Assembly (NCBI RefSeq): GCF_018129985.1
Contig: NZ_JAFCKT010000001.1
Location: 1,054,001-1,118,000, forward strand
Length of the DNA stretch: 64,000 nucleotides
DNA from: Bradyrhizobium sp. SZCCT0148
GTDB taxonomy: Bacteria > Pseudomonadota > Alphaproteobacteria > Rhizobiales > Xanthobacteraceae
Reading direction: 5' to 3'
A program made the position numbers and the translations under genes. Positions 25,932 to 32,927 of this stretch are shown here, in pieces. Below the pieces are notes generated by a model that saw only the letters and a list, made by a program, of their open reading frames with translations, was not told the origin of the DNA and did no database searches. Position 1 is the first letter of the stretch. Each line of letters opens with the position of its first letter.

Positions 25932-27554
25932 TCATCGCACCGTCTCCGGCGTCTTGTCGGCTTCCATCACATTGAGGAAGCGCGCCGTCAGCGGATTGCG
26001 GGGATTGGAGAGCACCTCGTGCGCCGGCCCCTCCTCGATGATCGTGCCCCCGCTGAGGAACGCGACGCGGTCGGCGACCTCGTCGGCGAAGCGGATCTGG
26101 TGCGTCGAAATGATCATGGTGAGGCCGTCGTCGATCGCAAGGCGGCGGATCACCTCCAGCACTTCGTTGACGAGCTCGGGATCGAGCGCGGAGGTCGGCT
26201 CGTCGAGCAGCAGCACACTCGGATTCGGTGCCAGCGCGCGGGCGATGGCGACGCGCTGCTGCTGGCCGCCGGAGAGATGCCGCGGCAGCGCATCGGCCCG
26301 ATGCGAGAGACCGACGCGGTCGAGCAGCTCGGTGGCGCGGCGGTCGGCATCAATGCGGGTCATTCCATGCACCCAGCGCAGGGGGCCGGCGATGTTCTCC
26401 TTCGCCGACAGATGCGCGAACAGATTGAACTGCTGAAACACCATGCCGACGCCAACGCTGGCGCGCTCATTGGCGATGGCGCGCGGCGACAGCCGCTTGC
26501 CGTTTTCGTCGAAGCCAAGGCGGCGGCCGCCGACGCGCACGGTGCCGGCGTCCCAGTTTTCGAGATGGTTGATGCAGCGAAGCAGCGTGCTCTTGCCGGA
26601 GCCGCTGGGCCCAAGTAGCGCAACGACCTCGCCAACGCGCACGGTGAGGTCGAGGCCGTCGAGCACTTTTTGTGCGCCGTAGCTCTTGGTGAGGTCCTTG
26701 GTTTCGACGGCGATGTTGTTGCGCGTGATCGTCGCGGCGCGGCGGATGCGTTCCTCACGGGTCAGCGCCAGCGGCGGCGTATCGGCCGGCTCGGCCTGTA
26801 CAGGCTCGGGATCACGTGCTGTGGCCGCGGCGAGCTCGAGCTTGGTCGTAAGGTCGACACGACGCCATGGCAGGTAATCGGCCAATTGGCGCTGTCGGCC
26901 CTTGGCCCGGTCGAGATCGAGCAGCCATTCGATAAAGAGCTGGATGATGCTGATGGCAAAGGTCAGCACCAGATAGAGCAGGCCCGACGCAAAGAAGATC
27001 GAGAAGAAATCGAAGGTCGAGGACGCCAGCTGGGTCGAGCGCAGCGTCAATTCCTGGACCGCGACGACGGACGCGAGCGATGAGTTTTTCAGCGCGCTGA
27101 CGGCTTCGTTGCCGAAGGCTGGGATCATGGTGCGGATCGCCTGCGGCGCGATCACGCGCCACATCAGGATCCGCGGTGTCATGCCGAGCGCCTGCCCGGC
27201 CGTCACCTGCCCGCGATCGACACCGAGCACGCCGGCGCGCAGCATCTCCGCGATGAATGGCGCCTCGTTGCAGGCGAGTGCCAGTCCGGCTGCCAGCACC
27301 GCGGGCAGCTTGATGCCGATATGGGGCAGCGCGTCGTAGGCGAACACCATCTGCAGGATCAGCGGCGTGCCGCGGAAGATCACGGTATAGGCCCTGGCGA
27401 TTGCCGCCAGGAGCCAGAAGCGCGAGAGCTGCATGCCTGCGAGGATCAATCCGAGGATCAATCCGCCGCCGAGACCGAGGGCTGTCACCTCGAGAGTGAG
27501 CTCGATGCCCTCGAGCAGATACGGCATGCTCAGATAGTGGAGAAACAGCGACAT
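25932..27554 (-). CDS. Polar amino-acid-type ABC transporter, fused permease and ATPase
   Basis: A 540-residue protein. Residues about 1-215 are a GlnP-type permease: early helices, the coupling pattern EAPFIAEMLRAGVLGVDRGQ, and ALGMTPRILMWRVIAPQA. Residues about 283-540 are a GlnQ-type ATPase with Walker A GPSGSGKS (315-322), signature LSGGQQQR, Walker [14 protein letters not shown] and a His switch in ISTHQ. A charged linker joins them. The fusion would work as a homodimer. The ATG giving MSLFLHYLSMPY is used; the frame is open 35 codons upstream. With the binding protein upstream it would import the substrate of the amidases. Confidence 0.93.
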   Translation of the reverse strand: MSLFLHYLSMPYLLEGIELTLEVTALGLGGGLILGLILAGMQLSRFWLLAAIARAYTVIFRGTPLILQMVFAYDALPHIGIKLPAVLAAGLALACNEAPFIAEMLRAGVLGVDRGQVTAGQALGMTPRILMWRVIAPQAIRTMIPAFGNEAVSALKNSSLASVVAVQELTLRSTQLASSTFDFFSIFFASGLLYLVLTFAISIIQLFIEWLLDLDRAKGRQRQLADYLPWRRVDLTTKLELAAATARDPEPVQAEPADTPPLALTREERIRRAATITRNNIAVETKDLTKSYGAQKVLDGLDLTVRVGEVVALLGPSGSGKSTLLRCINHLENWDAGTVRVGGRRLGFDENGKRLSPRAIANERASVGVGMVFQQFNLFAHLSAKENIAGPLRWVHGMTRIDADRRATELLDRVGLSHRADALPRHLSGGQQQRVAIARALAPNPSVLLLDEPTSALDPELVNEVLEVIRRLAIDDGLTMIISTHQIRFADEVADRVAFLSGGTIIEEGPAHEVLSNPRNPLTARFLNVMEADKTPETVR

Positions 27555-27589
27555 CAGTCGACAGTGCTCAAAGCAAAATGAGGTTGGCA

Positions 27590-27750
27590 GAAGGCGAGTG
27601 AGGCGGGCTCGGTCGACCTCTCCCATAGGGATAGGTCGGACCGCATCCTCAGATGCCATCCGGGTGAGGGGTTACGCTGCAACGAGTTTGTTGCGCCCCC
27701 TCACCCGGCGCTTCGCGCCGACGTCTCCCCGTCGGGGAGAGGTAAGCCCC
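27590..27750. repeat. REP-like repeat cluster between binding-protein and permease-ATPase genes
   Basis: The inverted arms CGGGTGAGGGG (27661-27671) and CCCCTCACCCG (27697-27707) flank a short hairpin TCTCCCC-G-T-CGGGGAGA region. The CCCTCACCCGG...CTCCCCGTCGGGGAGAGG pattern is one I recall as dispersed in Bradyrhizobium. It lies inside the operon and may reduce expression of the genes beyond the binding protein. Confidence 0.65.
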
Positions 27751-28668
27751 CTAGTCCGCCGTCAGGATGTCAGGCTCCTTGAAGTTGTTCACATCGAGCC
27801 CATGCTTCTTCAGGAGCGCCATGTGCGTGCCGGCCTTCTGCACCTCGATCAGGGCAGCCATCACGGCGTCGCGGAATTTCGGCTTGTCCTTGGGGACCGC
27901 GATGCCGACCGAATACGGGATCGTCACCGCGATCGCTTTCTCCAGCTTTTCCGGATAGGCCTTCACCGCGCTGTCGACGGTGTTGACGTCATTGATATAG
28001 GTGTCGGCACGGCCGGCGAGGATCGCCTGGATGCAGTTGGCGTTGTTGTCGTAGAGCTGGATGGTCGGCTCGGCCTTGCCGGCCTTCTTGCACTCGGGAA
28101 TCAGGGCCTGGATCAGGGGCACCTCGACATAGCCGGTGTTTTCGGCGGCCGCCGTGCCGCACATCGACATGTTGATGCCGTTGATCCCCTTGGGGTTGCC
28201 CTTGGCGACCAGCACACCGTCGAACACCTTCGAGTAGGTGATGAAGTCGGCCGCCTTCGCTCGCTCCTTGGTGGCGTAGATGTCGGAGATGACGATGTCG
28301 GCCTGGCCCGCGGCCAGAGTGGTCAGCAGTGCCGCGAACGTCACCGGCTTGTAGGTCAGCTTGAAGCCGAGGCATTCGCCGATGGCTTCGCCGAGGTCGA
28401 TGTCGAAGCCGATATATTTGCTGGGATCCTTCGGATCGATCGTCTCATAGCCCGGCGTGTGCGGATTGATGGCGTTGACGAGCGTCTTGCCTTTCCAGTC
28501 CGGATATTTCTCCTGCAGCGCCGCACAGGCGGCGGGCGCCGCGGCCTGTGCACCCAGCGGTGCTGCGGCGACCAGGCCAAGGGCGACGCTGGCGCCGAGC
28601 GCGAGCTTGCGCAAAAGCGTTGCGCGCGCCGTTCCCCGTTGCGCCTGGGGCAATTCCCGTCTCTCCAT
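27751..28668 (-). CDS. ABC transporter substrate-binding protein (family 3, polar amino-acid type)
   Basis: A 305-residue periplasmic binding protein. The signal peptide is long (about 1-43) with twin basic residues before its hydrophobic core, cleaved near GAQAAA. The mature protein has the family-3 pattern YIGFDIDLGEAIGECLGF, a LTTLAAGQADIVISDIYATKERAKAADF block and ADTYINDVNTVD. It should bind the small nitrogenous substrate for the fused transporter encoded downstream. It is the first gene of the amide operon. Confidence 0.9.
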   Translation of the reverse strand: MERRELPQAQRGTARATLLRKLALGASVALGLVAAAPLGAQAAAPAACAALQEKYPDWKGKTLVNAINPHTPGYETIDPKDPSKYIGFDIDLGEAIGECLGFKLTYKPVTFAALLTTLAAGQADIVISDIYATKERAKAADFITYSKVFDGVLVAKGNPKGINGINMSMCGTAAAENTGYVEVPLIQALIPECKKAGKAEPTIQLYDNNANCIQAILAGRADTYINDVNTVDSAVKAYPEKLEKAIAVTIPYSVGIAVPKDKPKFRDAVMAALIEVQKAGTHMALLKKHGLDVNNFKEPDILTAD

Positions 28669-29076
28669 GTCCCGCTCCTTCGAATTGTCATGGCAAAGGC
28701 CATGTTCCAGATCTCGGAAGCGAGCCTAGGAGGAGAGCCAACGGGAAAGCTTGTCCGCGGGCGTACAAAAAATTGGATGGAGCGGGCCTGCGATTTGGGC
28801 AGGCGGCTGCCCAAAAACTGCTCGGGTCGCGAATTGCGCGTTGAGCACTTTGTTGGATCGGAGGAAATCAATTGGTTTCGATTTGACAGAGGATCTGCAC
28901 GATCGAAGCCTCACTCGTGAGGCCGCTTGACCGAGACATGACGTGCGGCGGCCGCATCTTCCCGCCGGCGCGGCGCTATCCACAGCCTGTCCGCAGCATA
29001 TCCACAGGCCGACCATGCCGAATTCGCTACATCTCGCCAGCCACTTGCTGCGCACAAATCCACCGAGCCTGCCGTG
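28669..29076. other. Upstream region of the amide operon, with two DnaA-box-like motifs
   Basis: There is no gene I can support. It should contain the promoter of the binding-protein gene. Two copies of TATCCACAG occur at 28977-28985 and 28999-29007, 22 bases apart. Each matches 8 of 9 positions of the DnaA box TTATCCACA. Confidence 0.5.
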
Positions 29077-29337
29077 TCAGCCGCCGGCTTGCTCGAACAC
29101 GCTCCGGCAAGCCTCGCTCAAGCTTGAGCGGTTGCGGCGCAGGCAAGCCGTGATGGCGCGCACATTGGGGATCTCGCCGGCGCAGAGCCGGTAAACATCG
29201 GGCGTGCAGGCCCGGCGCTGGTCGGCCGTCCCCTGCCCGTGTGCGGCGGAAGCAAACAGCGTCAGGAACAGCCCGACCGTGGAGGCGCGACGCGCCCGGC
29301 TCTTCACACCCGCAGACCGCAAGAACCTCGCCTTCAT
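29077..29337 (-). CDS. Small exported cysteine-repeat protein (86 aa)
   Basis: A signal peptide (about 1-34, cleaved near AHGQG) precedes a 50-residue mature part. It contains four Cys in the pattern RRACTPDVYRLCAGEIPN then ACLRRN...LSEACR, which matches the short cysteine-rich repeat family found in periplasmic proteins of rhizobia. GGGAG lies about 9 bases before the ATG. The function is unknown; the Cys pairs probably form disulfides. Confidence 0.75.
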   Translation of the reverse strand: MKARFLRSAGVKSRARRASTVGLFLTLFASAAHGQGTADQRRACTPDVYRLCAGEIPNVRAITACLRRNRSSLSEACRSVFEQAGG

Positions 29338-29598
29338 GATCAGTCTCCCGTTCCGCCCTGCCCGCTCCGGCCTGCATTGGGCCGGTGTGGGAAGGGGTAG
29401 GAGAAATAAACCGCCCAGGATGTGATCTCTTTCACACTGGGGATGCTCGCCCGGAACGTAGGTTCCCGACGGGACTTCTTCACAAATCGCTAACCAATCG
29501 GGGCCCGATCGGCGGATCGCTAAAATGCGAACGATCGGTTCAACCGGGTAACAAACCGGCTTTGCGACACTGCGCAGTCCGCGTTCTGCGAGGGTGCG

Positions 29599-29808
29599 AT
29601 GAGAAGCGAAGCCGAATTCAATCTGCTGCTGGATGCCGTCCGGGACGCCATGGTCACTGAAGATTTTGCTCACGCGCCGGAGGAGGAGTTCGTGCCCCGC
29701 TCGTGGAGTTTTGACGCGATGTCCAGGACAACTCCGACGGCCGCCAACGACAACGAGGGTGCCTGGCCCCTTCTGCCGTTCCCCGACGGCTGGTACGCGG
29801 CCTGCTGA
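29599..29808 (+). CDS. Small hypothetical protein (69 aa)
   Basis: An acidic 69-residue protein starting MRSEAEFNLLLDAVRDAM and ending with an unusual aromatic/Pro-rich WPLLPFPDGWYAAC. I recognise no family. GAGGG a few bases before the ATG and non-repetitive composition support coding. It is divergent from the cysteine-repeat gene, with 260 bases between them that could hold both promoters. Confidence 0.5.
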   Translation: MRSEAEFNLLLDAVRDAMVTEDFAHAPEEEFVPRSWSFDAMSRTTPTAANDNEGAWPLLPFPDGWYAAC

Positions 29809-29888
29809 GGCGGGTGTCGCCGCGAGCAATGGCGCTCGCCTCGCCGGCATCTTGCCGTGGGCGCCGCGTGAAGCCGGCGCCGGGACGA

Positions 29889-30068
29889 TCAGGTCTTGAC
29901 GCGTTCCTCGCCATCGTGCGTCACCCGGTCGGGTGCGGTCGGTGGAAAGATGCTGTCATAGATCGCGCGGGCCTCACGGATGAGACGAGCCCGCTCCAGC
30001 TCGGATTTCGGGACAAATCGGACGATGTCGCCCACGGGTGCTCCAGCGCTCGTTGATGTCAGTCGCAT
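29889..30068 (-). CDS. Small hypothetical protein (59 aa)
   Basis: A basic 59-residue protein with the pattern GDIVRFVPKSELERARLIREARAIYDSIFPP, which I recall as recurrent in short Bradyrhizobium proteins of unknown role. The ATG giving MRLTSTSAG is used. The ribosome-binding site is weak. The gene sits just past tRNA-Cys on the same strand. Confidence 0.5.
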   Translation of the reverse strand: MRLTSTSAGAPVGDIVRFVPKSELERARLIREARAIYDSIFPPTAPDRVTHDGEERVKT

Positions 30069-30225
30069 TACTTCGCAGATGCGAAGTGTGTGCCAACGGG
30101 CGTGAATCCAGGGTTTCCAGCGAGCCCCGGGCAAACCCGGGGAACATCGCATGACGCATCGCGCCGCGCGCGCTCTCCGGGCTACGCCTCAGAACTAATT
30201 CCGTTGCGAAATCAAATGCTTATGA

Positions 30226-30299
30226 TGGAGGCCACGTCGGGACTCGAACCCGAGTAAACGGTTTTGCAGACCGGCGCGTAACCACTCCGCCACGTGGCC
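30226..30299 (-). tRNA. tRNA-Cys (GCA)
   Basis: The acceptor arms GGCCACG/CGTGGCC pair perfectly. The anticodon loop CTGCAAA contains GCA. The T arm contains GGTTCGAGTCC, and the CCA end is encoded after a T discriminator base. Confidence 0.98.
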
Positions 30300-30408
30300 C
30301 CGTAAGGTCGGACCAATATAGGGGATCAACGGGTTAGGCAACCGCCTTCGCCGATTTCGGCCGGCCGCCGCCCCTAAAGAGCACCGCATCGGTTTGTCTT
30401 GCTGTTGC

Positions 30409-30455
30409 TCATGATCTCTCGCAAACCCGGTTCACACTTTTCCGGATCATGCCTT
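30409..30455. repeat. Second, degenerate copy of the GCTCATGATC...GGATCATGCC palindromic repeat
   Basis: It shares the TTCACACTTTTCCGGATCATGC half with the element at 10228-10276 (there TGCACACTTTTCCGGACCATGC). The other half has diverged. It lies 20 bases past the end of the ABC exporter ATPase gene and may terminate it. Confidence 0.65.
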
Positions 30456-30474
30456 GGCGGGGACCTTCGAACCG

Positions 30475-31236
30475 CTACGCCTTCTTCGCGCCCGACCCCG
30501 CCAGATATTGCGCGAGAATCGCATCGGTTGCGCCGGCCCCGATGATCCGCCCCTGCTCCAGCAGGATCGCCCGGTTGCAGGTGCTCTGGATCAGCTCGAT
30601 GTCGTGCGAGGCGAGCACCAGGATGCCCGCGCGGGCGACGATCTCATCGAGCCGCTGCCGCGCCTTTTTGCGGAATTGCTGGTCACCGACGCCGATCCAT
30701 TCGTCGAGCAGCACAATCTCGCCCTCGACCGCGGTTGCAACCGCGAAGATCAGGCGCAGCATCATGCCGCTGGAGTAGGTGCGCAGCGGCAGGTCGAGGC
30801 GGTCGCCGAGCTCGGTGAACTCGGCAATCTCCGCCCGCCGCGCATCGATCTCGGCGCGCCGCGCGCCGATCACGAGGCCGCGCCGCATGATGTTCTCGTA
30901 GCCGGTCGCCTCCTCGTCGAAGCCTGCCTGCAAATCGAACAGCGACAGGCAGCGGCCGGATATGTCGATGGTGCCCGCCGTCGGATGATAGATGCCGGCG
31001 AGAACCCGCAGCAGCGTGGTCTTGCCGGCGCCATTGGCGCCAATGATGGCGAGCCGGTCGCCGGCGCGGATGTCGAGGCTGACCCCGCTCAACGCCGTGA
31101 TGATATGCGAAACCGCAGCCTTCCGCCGCAGCGTCACGGCGCTGACGAACCGGCTGCGCAGCGAACGGTCGCGAAACGACAGCACGGGAAACGCGACCGA
31201 GACGTCCCGAAGCGCGATGTGTGCCGTGGTGGTCAT
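30475..31236 (-). CDS. ABC-2 type exporter ATPase (Wzt/TagH-like)
   Basis: A 253-residue ATPase of the polysaccharide-export class. It has Walker A GANGAGKTT, the divergent signature YSSGM (in place of LSGGQ) typical of Wzt/KpsT/TagH, Walker B IVLLDEWIGVGD and a switch His in LASHD. The C-terminal carbohydrate-binding domain of O-antigen Wzt is missing, as in KpsT/TagH types. It starts 7 bases after the stop of the permease gene. The substrate is probably a lipid-linked glycan, but no glycosyltransferase genes adjoin. Confidence 0.9.
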   Translation of the reverse strand: MTTTAHIALRDVSVAFPVLSFRDRSLRSRFVSAVTLRRKAAVSHIITALSGVSLDIRAGDRLAIIGANGAGKTTLLRVLAGIYHPTAGTIDISGRCLSLFDLQAGFDEEATGYENIMRRGLVIGARRAEIDARRAEIAEFTELGDRLDLPLRTYSSGMMLRLIFAVATAVEGEIVLLDEWIGVGDQQFRKKARQRLDEIVARAGILVLASHDIELIQSTCNRAILLEQGRIIGAGATDAILAQYLAGSGAKKA

Positions 31237-31243
31237 GCGCCCA

Positions 31244-32017
31244 TCACAGCCAATACGCTAAGCGATGGCGGTATTTTGCGTAGCAGCCGAGGCCGATGAC
31301 GGCCACGACGCTCGCATAGACGGCCCCCAACAGCCATTGCTCCGCATCGGTCGGCTGCGACAACAGCGGCCGGCGCACTAGATCGAGCAGCGTCGCGAAC
31401 GGATTGGCCCATGTCAGCCAGTGAAACGCGGTGCCGCGCGCGCTTTCCTCGGTCCAGATGATCGGCGTGAGAAAAAAGACGAACTGCAGGCCGCTGACGA
31501 TCGCCGAACCAATGTCGCGAAAACGCGCGCAAAGCATGCCGAGTGCGACCGAGCCGCCGAGCAGCGCGAGGAACAGGATCGCAAAGCCGGGCAGCGCGAG
31601 CAGCATGCGCCAGTGCAGCGGCCAGGGCATCACGACGTAGAGTAGCGCGACGATCACCAGATGATGCGCGAAGATGATCACGTTGCGCGCGATCATCTGG
31701 AGGACATGAACGATCAGCGGCGCCGGCACCGCCTTGATCAGATGGCCCGACGCCACGAAGACGTTGGAGCCCTCCTGCAGCGTCGTGGCCATCAGGGTCC
31801 AAACGATCAGCCCGACCGCGAAGGACGGCAGGAAGCCGGCGATGTCCTGCTTGAACAGGGCCGCATAGACCATTCCGACGCTTGCAATCGTCGCGGCCAG
31901 CGTCAGCGTGATCCAGAGCGGGCCGATCACGGTCCGCCGGTAGCGCAGCGAAATGTCCATCAGCGCGAGCGTGCCCCATCGATCGGGCCGCGCCGCCTGT
32001 ACCAGGATTTCCTTCAC
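31244..32017 (-). CDS. ABC-2 type exporter permease (Wzm/TagG-like)
   Basis: A 257-residue integral membrane protein with about six helices. Its amphipathic N-terminus has the RYRRTVIGPLWITL pattern typical of polysaccharide and polyol-phosphate exporters. The start is GTG; I see no ATG in a suitable place. It forms a two-gene unit with the ATPase. Confidence 0.88.
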   Translation of the reverse strand: MKEILVQAARPDRWGTLALMDISLRYRRTVIGPLWITLTLAATIASVGMVYAALFKQDIAGFLPSFAVGLIVWTLMATTLQEGSNVFVASGHLIKAVPAPLIVHVLQMIARNVIIFAHHLVIVALLYVVMPWPLHWRMLLALPGFAILFLALLGGSVALGMLCARFRDIGSAIVSGLQFVFFLTPIIWTEESARGTAFHWLTWANPFATLLDLVRRPLLSQPTDAEQWLLGAVYASVVAVIGLGCYAKYRHRLAYWL

Positions 32018-32158
32018 CGCGAGCTGAATTCGACTGCCCCTTCGGTTGCCGCTCTCTGGCGCCGCAACAGGACCGCAGATCGCGACCAGTCCGGCCGACG
32101 GTCTCTAGACGCCCGCGCCTCGCGGTGCAATCGACCGTACAGATGAGTTGGGCCGAAG

Positions 32159-32890
32159 TCAGGCCCGTTTGCGCCGCCTGAAGTCGCGCCGGGCCTTTGG
32201 GGCAGGTTTGGGCGCCAGTTCCGGCATCTCGGCCTGGACCTCGCGGTAGCGTGTTAACAGCCGTTCAAAACTGGCGTTCAGCGTCTCGGCGATATCGGGA
32301 CGCCGCTCGAGGCCGGCGAGAATCGTCGCCGCGGCCTCGATGGTGGACAGCCCATCCTTGCGCGGCTCCTTGCGCAGACGGCCATAGCGCGAGGGGTGCG
32401 CCGGGTTGAGGATCACGCGCTGGCATTTGAGCATCCAGGGATTGCGCCACCATAGTGCCTTGGCCTGGCTCCAGGTGCCGTCGAGCAGCACAATGCCTTC
32501 GAGCTTGCCGAGGATGGCGCGCTGGTTGTCAGCGACCTCGCCCTTGCGATTGAGCGCAACGATCTCGGCTTCCGCTTCGAGATCGGCGGCTCGGGCCGAT
32601 CCGAGATAAAGCACGGCCCAGTGGGAGGCGTTCTCGACATGATGGCCCAGCGCCTTGGACAGGCTCGGCCAGGACAGGCCGACCCGCACCGTCGCCTTGG
32701 CGAAATGCCTGGCCAGCAGGCGCGCGGTGCCGAGCGCCCTGTCCTGTTCCTGGGGGTGCTGGAGGATCAGGAGCGAGAGCCGATTTTCAATCGGCGTGAC
32801 GCTGTCGCCGATGCACAGCGGCATCGGCTTCTGGCAGTGCGGGCACTCGGGGATCGGCTCGGCGGCGGCTGTATCTGCTGGGTTCGACAT
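32159..32890 (-). CDS. DTW-domain protein (tRNA-uridine aminocarboxypropyltransferase family)
   Basis: A 243-residue protein with an N-terminal CPHCQKPMPLC metal-binding-like knuckle and the hallmark D-G-T-W motif in LLDGTWSQAKALWW. The YGRLRKEPRKDGLSTIEA block is also family-typical. Characterised DTW proteins (E. coli TapT/TuaA) transfer the aminocarboxypropyl group of SAM to tRNA uridine to give acp3U. The ATG giving MSNPADTAAAEP is chosen; a start 12 codons upstream would add a basic, non-conserved stretch. The basic C-terminus (KARRDFRRRKRA) could contact RNA. Confidence 0.9.
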   Translation of the reverse strand: MSNPADTAAAEPIPECPHCQKPMPLCIGDSVTPIENRLSLLILQHPQEQDRALGTARLLARHFAKATVRVGLSWPSLSKALGHHVENASHWAVLYLGSARAADLEAEAEIVALNRKGEVADNQRAILGKLEGIVLLDGTWSQAKALWWRNPWMLKCQRVILNPAHPSRYGRLRKEPRKDGLSTIEAAATILAGLERRPDIAETLNASFERLLTRYREVQAEMPELAPKPAPKARRDFRRRKRA

Positions 32891-32927
32891 GGGCGCCGCT
32901 ATACGCTTGATGCGGCGCTTCAACAAC

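Noticed and set aside
28977..29007. A replication origin
   Set aside because: Only two DnaA-like boxes, no AT-rich unwinding region and no dnaA, hemE or parAB genes nearby.
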